Below are positions 1 to 6,506 of a stretch of DNA of 9,371 nt, one piece after another (positions within the stretch are counted from its first letter, which is position 1; every line of letters begins with the position of its first letter). The stretch is from NCBI GenBank assembly GCA_013042895.1, contig JABDPD010000487.1, positions 1 to 9,371 of the forward strand. The letters run 5' to 3'. The DNA comes from Boseongicola sp. (GTDB lineage: Bacteria > Pseudomonadota > Alphaproteobacteria > Rhodobacterales > Rhodobacteraceae). The notes below the pieces were generated by a model, which made no database searches, was not told the DNA's origin, and saw nothing but the letters and a program-made list of their open reading frames with translations. The translations under genes were made by a program, and so were the position numbers.

Positions 1-1743
1 GATCAAGGGAAGGCGCAAGTCGTTTAGACCTTCCAACATGGCGGCTCTCAAAATCGGACGCGGCAGAAGACGATCATAGGCCATTGCCTCAGGGGTTTTC
101 GTGGGGCCCTCAACCACCTTGAACAGTCCTGCGGGCGCGAACTGGGACCTTAGACCAGTTGCTATGTCAAAGGGATCAACCTCATTGTCGGTGTGTCCTA
201 TAACGATCACGTCCTTGCTTCCGGGGCTTTCAAGAGCAAGGTCGTCGATACGGTCCACCAACACTGGCGCAAGCCCGATCAGCCCCATTTTTTTTGCCAG
301 GACGGTCCGGTTCATCCCGGCTTGTTCCACGATGAACGCGCGCTCCAGCCAGGCGGGCGCGGAAATCTGATCGGGCTCGATATCCATCGTCGCCGTCAAC
401 GGCAGGCGGAACCCAAAGCCGGAACCTTCACCCTCGCGCGAATCTAGCCAAATTTCGCCACCCATCGCCTGTACCAATCGCTTGGTGATGGCGAGGCCAA
501 GCCCGGTCCCGTCATGGGCACGATCTGTCTCGTTCTCAACCTGCTGAAACTCGCCAAAGACCGCGTCTATCTTGCCTTCCGGAATGCCGATCCCAGTGTC
601 CTCGACTGTGATATGCACCTGATAGTCGGTCTCATTCTCGCTCGGCAGCCCGACCACCCGGATCAGGATATGACCCACTTCAGTGAACTTGATCGCGTTG
701 CCCACAAGATTTGTCAGAACTTGTCGAATGCGCCCCGCATCGCCCAGATACCCTCTCGGCATGAACAGATCAAAATCCACCGCAATCTGTAGTCCCTTGT
801 CACGTGCGCTTGGCTGAAGCAGCGTGACGACCTCGTGGATGCAACGTTCAAGATCAAATGGTGCGCTTTTAAAGCTGACTTTATCGGCCTCGATTTTCGA
901 GTAATCCAGCACGTCGTTAATAATTACTAACAGCGCCTCGCCAGACGAACGGATCGTCTCGGCAAAGGCCTTTTGTTCGGCGTCCAACTCGGTTTCGCCA
1001 AGCATTTCCGCCATTGCGACGACACCGTTCATGGGCGTGCGAATCTCGTGGCTCATGTTTGCCAGAAACGCGGATTTCGCGCGGTTCGCGGCCTCGGCCC
1101 GTTCACGCGCTTCGCGCAGCTGCTCTTCACGAACGGCCTGTTCTGTTACGTTCAGGGCAAGGGTTACAAGGTCACCATCGCGTGTACGCCGGTCGATCAG
1201 GCGGATGAACTGGCCGTTCCAGAGCTTCAAAACCGCGTGTTCAATCCGGTCGTTTTCGTATCGCTCAAGCATTTCGCGCTTCCATGCCGCCGACGAGTGC
1301 TCGCCGATGTTTACGATCCCTTCATCGGCGAGAAGCTCGATCAGCATGGCGATGCCGACGCCGGGCGCAACTAGATCAAGTCCTTCAAATATCGAAAGAA
1401 ATGCACGATTTGCAGCAACTAGTACATTATTACGGTCGAAAACGGCGAACCCGTCGCGGATCGTTTCAAGCGAGTCCCAAAGCCGGCGTTCAGCGATCAC
1501 CATCGCGCTTTCGGCACGCACCAGACTGTCGCGTGCCACATCCACCTCGCATTTCAGCGTCTCTGCCTCGCTCCTCACCCGGCTCATCTCTTCACGGCTC
1601 AAGACGATCTCACCCGAGAGCTTGCGCGCATGCAGCGACAATTGTCGATTGGCCTCGCCCAATTCGGATTTCAACTGCGCCATCAGCTTCTCAGCAGCCA
1701 GCCGCGCGCGCCGCTCGCTTTCCAGTTCTTCGACAATATCCAT
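1..1743 (-). CDS. Hybrid sensor histidine kinase, C-terminus cut off by the window edge
   Basis: Reading the reverse complement from the ATG at 1743 gives 581 uninterrupted codons to the window edge, so the 3' end is missing. A GGAG ribosome site lies 6 bases before this ATG. No transmembrane segment or signal peptide is visible, so the kinase is probably cytoplasmic. Domain order: a charged, coiled-coil-like N-terminus (about residues 1-88); a PAS-like sensor domain (about 90-200); a HisKA domain with the H-box SHEIRTPMNG at 231-240, phosphoacceptor His232; and a HATPase_c domain with the N-box NLVGNAIKFT (345-354), G1 DTGIGIP (382-388) and G2 GTGLGLAI (412-419). All catalytic boxes look intact. 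Residues about 466-575 resemble a receiver domain, but acidic-pocket and phosphoacceptor residues are missing. A functional receiver or Hpt domain may follow outside the window. The signal sensed is unknown. It is divergent from kbl with no response regulator alongside, so a link to threonine metabolism is speculation. Confidence 0.93.
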   Translation of the reverse strand, partial: MDIVEELESERRARLAAEKLMAQLKSELGEANRQLSLHARKLSGEIVLSREEMSRVRSEAETLKCEVDVARDSLVRAESAMVIAERRLWDSLETIRDGFAVFDRNNVLVAANRAFLSIFEGLDLVAPGVGIAMLIELLADEGIVNIGEHSSAAWKREMLERYENDRIEHAVLKLWNGQFIRLIDRRTRDGDLVTLALNVTEQAVREEQLREARERAEAANRAKSAFLANMSHEIRTPMNGVVAMAEMLGETELDAEQKAFAETIRSSGEALLVIINDVLDYSKIEADKVSFKSAPFDLERCIHEVVTLLQPSARDKGLQIAVDFDLFMPRGYLGDAGRIRQVLTNLVGNAIKFTEVGHILIRVVGLPSENETDYQVHITVEDTGIGIPEGKIDAVFGEFQQVENETDRAHDGTGLGLAITKRLVQAMGGEIWLDSREGEGSGFGFRLPLTATMDIEPDQISAPAWLERAFIVEQAGMNRTVLAKKMGLIGLAPVLVDRIDDLALESPGSKDVIVIGHTDNEVDPFDIATGLRSQFAPAGLFKVVEGPTKTPEAMAYDRLLPRPILRAAMLEGLNDLRLPLI

Positions 1744-1823
1744 CGGCCACTCCGTCAGACAGCGCAGGTCCGCACCCCACACTTTATGACCCGGGCAGGG
1801 TAAATAAGCTGTTAACCTCTATG

Positions 1824-1844
1824 ACCAAACCACAAAGGTTTGGT
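1824..1844. repeat. Perfect 8-base inverted repeat in the histidine kinase/kbl divergent intergenic region
   Basis: ACCAAACC (1824-1831) and GGTTTGGT (1837-1844) are perfect reverse complements separated by ACAAA. The repeat lies 107 bases before the kbl ATG and 81 bases before the kinase ATG, within the 207-base region 1744-1950. No T-run follows on either strand, so it is not a typical intrinsic terminator. It could be a dimeric-regulator operator or a hairpin in a leader transcript. A small 4-bp hairpin (GCCG/CGGC, 1850-1863) follows directly. I could not identify convincing -35/-10 elements in the rest of the region. Confidence 0.5.
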
Positions 1845-1950
1845 GGTAAGCCGCTGTAACGGCAGACATCCTGTTCGCGTCACAATCATGTCGCGGATGT
1901 CGGACAAGTGCGCATGAACCTGTTAAAACGCACCTGCAGGAGACACCGCC

Positions 1951-3132
1951 ATGACCGATTTTGACCGCCATCTCGACGCAACTCTCGCCGCAATCGACGC
2001 CGATGGGCTGATGAAGCGCGAACGCGCGATCACGTCGCCGCAGTCCACGCATATCACCGTGGGTGGCGACACCATGCTGAACCTCTGCGCCAACAATTAC
2101 CTTGGCCTGGCCGACCACCCACGACTCATCGGAGCGGCCAAGTCTGCGCTCGATGACCATGGTTTCGGTATGGCTTCCGTCCGCTTCATTTGCGGTACGC
2201 AAGACCTGCACCAATCCCTTGAAGCACGGCTTTCGAGCTTCCTCGGCATGGAAGACGCTATTCTCTTCGCGGCTTGTTTCGATGCCAACGGAGGCGTGTT
2301 TGAACCTCTGCTCGGAGCCGAAGATGCGATCATCTCAGATGCTCTCAACCACGCGTCCATTATCGACGGTATCCGGCTCTGCAAAGCCCAGAGATTCCGC
2401 TATGCCAACAACGACATGGCGGACCTTGAGAGCAAGTTGCAAGAGGCCAAAGCCAAAGGCACGCGCTTCACCATGATCGCCACGGATGGAGTATTCTCCA
2501 TGGACGGCACGATGGCGAACCTCACCGAGATCCGCCGCCTCGCGGATGCCTACGACGCGCTACTCATGGTTGATGATTGTCACGCGACCGGGTTCATGGG
2601 GCCGAAAGGTGCTGGCACACCGGCTCATGCAGGCGTCAAGGCTGACATCCTGACCGGGACCTTGGGCAAAGCGATGGGCGGCGCAATAGGCGGCTATATC
2701 GCGGCCTCAAAGCGGATCGTTGATCTCCTGAGGCAACGTGCGCGACCCTACCTCTTTTCCAATGCGCTTCCCCCAATGGTTTGTGCTGCGGGGATCGAGG
2801 CCATAGAGATGGTTGAAAACGGAGATGACCTGCGCGCCCGACTCTTTGAAAACACAGCCTATTGGAGACAATTGCTCGAATCCGCAGGCTTCACGACCCT
2901 TCCCGGCGCGCACCCGATTGTCCCCGTCATGCTCGGAGACGCGCGCCTAGCGCAGGACATGGCCGCGCGCCTCGGCGAACTTGGCGTCTATGTCGCAGGC
3001 TTCTTCTTTCCCGTCGTCCCAAAAGGGCAAGCGCGTATCCGCACACAAATGAATGCGGCCCTGACACAAGAAGACCTTGACCGCGCCGCAGAAGCCTTCC
3101 AACAGGCTGGTCGCGAAACAGGTGCAATTTGA
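1951..3132 (+). CDS. kbl: Glycine C-acetyltransferase (2-amino-3-ketobutyrate CoA ligase)
   Basis: A PLP-dependent enzyme that cleaves 2-amino-3-ketobutyrate with CoA to glycine and acetyl-CoA, the second step of threonine catabolism after Tdh. The 393 residues match the usual length of about 395-400. It is a fold-type I alpha-oxoamine synthase. Visible landmarks: the N-terminal [10 protein letters not shown] segment (44-53); [16 protein letters not shown] (76-91); [11 protein letters not shown] with His134, expected to stack on [12 protein letters not shown] with Asp208 and His211; and [10 protein letters not shown] with Lys240 as the predicted Schiff-base lysine. These make Kbl far more likely than the related BioF or HemA, and the tdh neighbour settles it. 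The ATG at 1951 has a strong GCAGGAG ribosome site 8 bases upstream. tdh follows after 67 bases on the same strand, so the two are probably one operon. No defects are seen; the enzyme should be cytoplasmic and dimeric, as is usual for the family. Confidence 0.97.
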   Translation: MTDFDRHLDATLAAIDADGLMKRERAITSPQSTHITVGGDTMLNLCANNYLGLADHPRLIGAAKSALDDHGFGMASVRFICGTQDLHQSLEARLSSFLGMEDAILFAACFDANGGVFEPLLGAEDAIISDALNHASIIDGIRLCKAQRFRYANNDMADLESKLQEAKAKGTRFTMIATDGVFSMDGTMANLTEIRRLADAYDALLMVDDCHATGFMGPKGAGTPAHAGVKADILTGTLGKAMGGAIGGYIAASKRIVDLLRQRARPYLFSNALPPMVCAAGIEAIEMVENGDDLRARLFENTAYWRQLLESAGFTTLPGAHPIVPVMLGDARLAQDMAARLGELGVYVAGFFFPVVPKGQARIRTQMNAALTQEDLDRAAEAFQQAGRETGAI

Positions 3133-3199
3133 TTAAAAGTCTCCTTCTTTCTGGCATAAATATTCAATAGCACTTCCGCTCTACAGAAAGCCGTTCGAT

Positions 3200-4237
3200 A
3201 TGACGAACCAGATGAAAGCTCTCGCCAAAACCACGCCTGCGCCTGGGCTTCAGATGATCGAGGCCCCGGTGCCCGAGATTGGCCCTGATGACGTGCTGAT
3301 CCGCATCAACAAGACCGGAATATGCGGGACCGATATACATATTTGGGATTGGGACGAATGGGCGGCGAAGACAGTGCCGGTGCCTTTGATAACAGGCCAC
3401 GAATTTGCCGGCGAGATTGTCGAACTCGGGCGCAATGTTACAGACCTCGCTCTTGGCCAGCGGGTTTCGGGCGAAGGGCATCTTATCGGCAAACACTCTC
3501 GCCAATCGCGGGCTGGGAAGTTCCATCTTGATCCCGAGACCCGGGGTATCGGAGTGAACGAACAGGGCGCCTTCGCCGAATACCTGCGGCTTCCCGCGTT
3601 CAATGCCGTGCCATTGCCGGATGAGGTCGATGATGAGATCGGAGCGATCCTCGATCCACTTGGAAACGCCGTTCACACCGCACTCAGTTTCGATCTGGTG
3701 GGTGAAGATGTGTTGGTCACCGGTGCGGGTCCCATTGGTATTATGGCTGCAGCGGTCGCGCGGCATGTGGGGGCGCGGCACGTTGTGATCACAGACGTCA
3801 ATCCGGATCGTTTGGCCCTCGCGGAGAAGGTCGCGGACGTGGTGCCTGTGAACGTGGCGAGCGAAGATTTGCAGGATGTGATCACAAAGCTAAAGATGAA
3901 GGAAGGCTTCGACGTCGGACTTGAGATGTCCGGCAATCAGCGCGCGTTGGATCAGATGGTTGAAGCACTCGTGATGGGGGGACGCATCGCGCTTTTGGGC
4001 ATACCGCCGGGCAAGTCACCTGTTGACTGGTCCCGGATTGTGTTCAAGGCGATCACGTTGAAAGGCGTCTATGGGCGAGAGATTTTCGAGACCTGGTACA
4101 AGATGATTGCCATGCTGGAAAACGGTCTCGACGTGCGCAATGTGATCACGCATCGTATGTCCGTCGACGACTATCGCACCGGGTTTGAGACGATGAAGTC
4201 AGGTCAGTCCGGCAAGATCGTTCTGGACTGGACCTGA
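3200..4237 (+). CDS. tdh: L-threonine 3-dehydrogenase, lacking the structural-zinc cysteines
   Basis: A zinc-dependent medium-chain dehydrogenase that oxidises L-threonine with NAD+ to 2-amino-3-ketobutyrate, the substrate of the neighbouring Kbl. Catalytic-zinc residues are present: Cys42 in GICGTDIH, then His67 and Glu68 in TGHEFAGE. The Rossmann motif GAGPIG (175-180) is followed by the NAD-selecting acidic residue Asp199 in VVITDV. The C-terminal half ([44 protein letters not shown]) is typical of bacterial Tdh. The odd point is the structural-zinc lobe: the four positions that are cysteine in the E. coli enzyme are here Gly97, Ser100, Ser103 and Asp111, without any gap in the alignment. 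The ATG at 3200 gives 345 residues. The ATG at 3212 (MKALAK) gives 341, the length of the E. coli enzyme, and may be the true start; neither has a strong ribosome site. The gene follows kbl by 67 bases and is probably co-transcribed. Confidence 0.95.
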   Translation: MTNQMKALAKTTPAPGLQMIEAPVPEIGPDDVLIRINKTGICGTDIHIWDWDEWAAKTVPVPLITGHEFAGEIVELGRNVTDLALGQRVSGEGHLIGKHSRQSRAGKFHLDPETRGIGVNEQGAFAEYLRLPAFNAVPLPDEVDDEIGAILDPLGNAVHTALSFDLVGEDVLVTGAGPIGIMAAAVARHVGARHVVITDVNPDRLALAEKVADVVPVNVASEDLQDVITKLKMKEGFDVGLEMSGNQRALDQMVEALVMGGRIALLGIPPGKSPVDWSRIVFKAITLKGVYGREIFETWYKMIAMLENGLDVRNVITHRMSVDDYRTGFETMKSGQSGKIVLDWT

Positions 4238-4263
4238 AGAACGCAAAAAAGGAAGCACCTCAA

Positions 4264-4344
4264 ATGGGCGACATGATTTTCTGGGCTTTGGCGACCGTAG
4301 CGCTGATCGTTGGCTTTCGCTGGCTTCAAAGACGTAAGAAATAG
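4264..4344 (+). CDS. Putative 26-residue single-helix membrane microprotein
   Basis: A short reading frame 26 bases after the tdh stop: ATG at 4264, 26 codons, TAG at 4342-4344. The product starts MGDMIFWALATVALIVGF and ends RWLQRRKK. It has one hydrophobic stretch (about residues 4-18) and a strongly basic tail, the pattern of a single-pass inner-membrane peptide with a cytoplasmic C-terminus. A good ribosome site (AAGGAA, 4250-4255) sits about 8 bases before the ATG. It fills the gap between tdh and the converging DUF2585 gene, ending 9 bases before that gene's stop codon. I do not recognise the family and propose no function. The site, composition and spacing favour a real gene, but at this length chance cannot be excluded. 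Confidence 0.5.
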   Translation: MGDMIFWALATVALIVGFRWLQRRKK

Positions 4345-4353
4345 ACGAGTTTT

Positions 4354-4914
4354 TTAGCCTGCGCTCTGCCATTCCCGGATGATGTCGAGCGGATAAAGCA
4401 GCATAATGATGTTGAGCGCCAACCCGTCCCGGATCACCCACATCGTGATCGCTTCAAAGACGAATACTATGGCGACACTCGCCCAAACAGGCAGCCGTGC
4501 GGCCAGCCAGAATCCAACCCACATCGCAATCACATCGGCCACTGAATTGACAACTGAATCGCCGTAGTAGTCGAGCGAGATCGTCACTGCTCGGTAGCGT
4601 TCGATGATCGCGTCCGAGTTCTCGACGATCTCCCATGCGGTTTCGACAAAGGTCGCAATCGTGAGCCGCCAAGGTACCGATATGCGACGTGCAACCAGCC
4701 AGAGCAAACCGTAAAACAGCACGCCATGCAGGATGTGGCTGGGTGTGTACCAGTCCGACAGATGCTGCGAGTTTTCGCTCGACATGGTTTCGCCGTGCCA
4801 GAGCTTGATGACGCCGCAGGTGCAGATGGGTTCGCGTCCAATCCACAAAAGCCATGCTGCCATTACGATCAGAATGATCCCGGACAGCGCAAAAGGTGAA
4901 AGCTGGCGTTGCAT
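4354..4914 (-). CDS. DUF2585 / UPF0314 family multi-pass membrane protein
   Basis: A 186-residue integral membrane protein that I place in the DUF2585 (UPF0314) family, found mainly in alphaproteobacteria and of unknown function. Conserved polar motifs lie between hydrophobic segments: CTCG (31-34), KLWHG (37-41), SSENSQH (45-51), DWYTPSH (54-60) followed by HG (63-64), ETAWEIVENSD (91-101), ERYR (105-108) and YYGDSVVNS (117-125). Likely membrane helices are about 8-25, 60-76, 84-97, 122-139 and 143-161. The cluster of His, Cys, Asp and Glu residues could suggest a membrane-embedded metal or catalytic site, but that is inference only. The ATG at 4914 has only a weak AAG-type ribosome site. 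The gene converges on the tdh operon and diverges from the DinB gene with a 53-base gap in which I see no clear promoter. Confidence 0.87.
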   Translation of the reverse strand: MQRQLSPFALSGIILIVMAAWLLWIGREPICTCGVIKLWHGETMSSENSQHLSDWYTPSHILHGVLFYGLLWLVARRISVPWRLTIATFVETAWEIVENSDAIIERYRAVTISLDYYGDSVVNSVADVIAMWVGFWLAARLPVWASVAIVFVFEAITMWVIRDGLALNIIMLLYPLDIIREWQSAG

Positions 4915-4967
4915 GCTTCAATGGATCACGGCAAACTCAATTCGTCTAGGAAAAAGGTTATGATCAT

Positions 4968-5492
4968 ATGGATGCACATACGACGCCCTGGCTCGCCATG
5001 TCTTTGAACAATGCCTGGGCCAATGCGACGCTATACTCTGCAATCCAGCTTATGCCCAACGAAGCGCTTACGGCCGAGCGCCCGGGATTTTTTTCCACAC
5101 TTTCGCGCACGCTGAACCATATCTACGAGGTCGATCTTTACTATCTTGATGCGCTTGAAAATGGCGGGAAGGGGCGGTCTGTTTTCGACCGTACCGAAGT
5201 CACGGATGTCTCCGAACTGGCGCGTCTTCAGCTAGAGGCCGACATCCGGTTTGCGACGTTCTGCGGGCGTCTGGACGACGCTAAACTTGCCGAAACGCGC
5301 ACAACCGAGCGCGACACCGGCCCGGTCGACGAGGTTGTTGCTGCTTTGGTTCTGCATCTTGTCCAACACCAGATCCACCACCGTGGGCAGGCGCATGTTC
5401 AGATGTCCCACGCAGGTGTGAGCCCGCCGCAACTGGACGACTTCTACCTCACCCATGGCCGCGTACCGACGGCCGCTGCCTATTGGTCGTGA
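4968..5492 (+). CDS. DinB-family putative metal-dependent protein
   Basis: A 174-residue protein of the DinB/YfiT-like four-helix-bundle superfamily. Members usually bind a divalent metal through three histidines, and some are thiol-dependent transferases or hydrolases; the substrate here is unknown. The expected triad is visible: His51 in LNHIYEVD, then His134 and His138 in HLVQHQIHHRGQ (HxxxH spacing). The GQAHVQMSHAGVSPPQLDDFY segment (140-160) is also typical of the family's last helix and its following loop. The ATG at 4968 was chosen because AAGG (4954-4957) lies 10 bases upstream and translation from there gives the full family N-terminus; an ATG at 4960 is in another frame. It lies head to head with the DUF2585 gene. 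Its stop overlaps the start of the next small membrane-protein gene, which suggests coupled translation. Despite the family name there is no reason to infer a DNA-damage role. Confidence 0.88.
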   Translation: MDAHTTPWLAMSLNNAWANATLYSAIQLMPNEALTAERPGFFSTLSRTLNHIYEVDLYYLDALENGGKGRSVFDRTEVTDVSELARLQLEADIRFATFCGRLDDAKLAETRTTERDTGPVDEVVAALVLHLVQHQIHHRGQAHVQMSHAGVSPPQLDDFYLTHGRVPTAAAYWS

Positions 5493-5692
5493 AGTATCGA
5501 CCGTCTCGTACAGAGTTCCTGTTCCGCTTCTGGGCGTCGCTTGGGGCCTTGGCGCTGACGGGTGTGGCTGTTGCAATCAAGGGCGTTCAGGTCAACATCG
5601 TGACCGTAGAGATGGGCATTATCACTTTGGCGTTCCTTGGCGGAAGCGCGGTTCATGCTGCGTGGAACCTTTGGGGTCGAAAAGACGGCTAG
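5489..5692 (+). CDS. Small two-helix membrane protein, translationally coupled to the DinB gene
   Basis: A 67-residue hydrophobic protein. I chose the GTG at 5489 because it overlaps the DinB stop as GTGA, a common coupling arrangement; a TTG at 5483 in the same frame would add two residues. There is no clear ribosome site, which fits re-initiation by terminating ribosomes. A basic N-terminus (MKYRPSRTEF) is followed by two probable membrane helices, about residues 13-30 and 38-58, and the charged tail WGRKDG. Family and function are not recognised; pairing with the DinB protein suggests a shared role, but this is inference. Its stop lies in CTAG (5689-5692), which also supplies the stop codon of the converging phosphatase gene. 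Confidence 0.72.
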   Translation: MKYRPSRTEFLFRFWASLGALALTGVAVAIKGVQVNIVTVEMGIITLAFLGGSAVHAAWNLWGRKDG

Positions 5693-6429
5693 TGCGGCTC
5701 GACCGGGACACGCCCGTCGTCCGTCAGCGCAAAGCACTCGCCGTTTTCGAACACTACCGGCACCAACTCATGTCCATAGCCTGCGCCCGTGTCGATGTTT
5801 ACGCGGTTGCCATAGTGCGTTGGTTCGTCAATCGGAGTGTGGCCGTGGACGATCAGCGCCTCATGGCTTTCAAGCCGCCACAAAAATTCATCGCGTATCC
5901 ACAAAAGGTCATCTTCGTCCTGCGTATCCATCGGAAAACCAGGCCGAATGCCCGCGTGGACGAAGATCATATCACCAAGACGATGATAGAGAGGCATCTT
6001 CTCGATGAAGGCGATATGCGCTTCCGGAACGGCCTTCTTTGCACGTGCATGGAGTTTTGCAGCCCCCTCAAGCGTGCGTTTTTCGATGCCGTAGGATTTC
6101 AAAGTATCCTGGCCACCCATCGACGGGCTTAGCCAGTTCAGGTCCTTGCGAAGACGCCCATCCGTTGTTTCACCGTTACGGATATAGTTTGAGAACAGCC
6201 GGTCATGATTGCCTTTGATCACCAGCCAATCCGCACCGGACTCCATGCCGTCGATCAGAAACTGAATGACACCGCGACTGTTCGGGCCGCGATCGGTCAG
6301 ATCGCCGATATGAATAACCGGAGACGACCCGTCACCGCTTGCCGCGTCAATCGCGATGCGACGGTGGGCGATCTGAAGTTGATCCAGATGCCCATGCACG
6401 TCGCCTATGGCATATACTCGGTCACTCAT
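5689..6429 (-). CDS. PPP-family metallophosphatase (serine/threonine phosphatase or ApaH-like)
   Basis: A 246-residue calcineurin-like phosphoesterase of the PPP type with a two-metal centre. All the hallmark motifs are present in order: GDVHG (9-13), GDLTDRG (42-48), GNHD (73-76), HAGIRPG (158-164) and HGHTP (195-199). The GDxTDRG and HAG forms match bacterial serine/threonine protein phosphatases and the related diadenosine tetraphosphatases. I cannot decide between phosphoprotein and nucleotide substrates from sequence. No signal peptide or membrane helix is seen, so it should be cytoplasmic. The ATG at 6429 begins MSDRVYAIGDVHG, the normal family N-terminus, although no strong ribosome site precedes it. 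It lies 77 bases downstream of serA on the same strand and could be read from the same transcript or its own promoter. Its 3' end overlaps the two-helix membrane gene by four bases. Confidence 0.9.
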   Translation of the reverse strand: MSDRVYAIGDVHGHLDQLQIAHRRIAIDAASGDGSSPVIHIGDLTDRGPNSRGVIQFLIDGMESGADWLVIKGNHDRLFSNYIRNGETTDGRLRKDLNWLSPSMGGQDTLKSYGIEKRTLEGAAKLHARAKKAVPEAHIAFIEKMPLYHRLGDMIFVHAGIRPGFPMDTQDEDDLLWIRDEFLWRLESHEALIVHGHTPIDEPTHYGNRVNIDTGAGYGHELVPVVFENGECFALTDDGRVPVEPH

Positions 6430-6440
6430 AACGTTGGCTT

Positions 6441-6469
6441 AGGTCCGCCCGTGGTTCGGGGCAAGACCT
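6441..6469 (-). other. Hairpin between serA and the phosphatase gene
   Basis: AGGTC (6441-6445) pairs with GACCT (6465-6469), and GCCC (6447-6450) with GGGC (6459-6462). The two stems are separated by a small internal loop and close an 8-base loop. It lies in the 77-base gap between the serA stop and the phosphatase start. No U-run follows on the minus strand, so it is not a textbook terminator. It could stabilise the serA mRNA end or form part of the phosphatase leader. A TTGACA at 6483-6488 (minus strand) upstream of it resembles a -35 element, but I see no good -10 partner. Confidence 0.35.
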
Positions 6470-6506
6470 TTCAGTCTCGCCCTGTCAACTTCGCTGAAAA
6501 GGATGC

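Noticed and set aside
1031..1789. Plus-strand open frame of 252 codons in the kinase region
   Set aside because: Product is a low-complexity Ser/Arg-rich sequence antisense to the coiled-coil, PAS and HisKA regions of the kinase.
3133..3199. Separate promoter for tdh in the kbl-tdh gap, including a possible sigma-54 site at TGGC (3153-3156)
   Set aside because: The required GC element at the right distance is missing, and no convincing -35/-10 pair is visible; a shared kbl-tdh transcript is simpler.
3164..3781. Minus-strand open frame of 205 codons opposite tdh
   Set aside because: Antisense to the conserved N-terminal half of tdh, without domain features.
4345..4356. T-run after the microprotein as an intrinsic terminator for kbl-tdh
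   Set aside because: Six T residues are present (4350-4355), but I could not find a stable GC-rich stem directly before them on the plus strand.
5455..6132. Plus-strand open frame of 225 codons across the DinB end and phosphatase gene
   Set aside because: Out of frame with the DinB and small membrane genes and antisense to the phosphatase; its product is basic and Cys-rich with no recognisable family.
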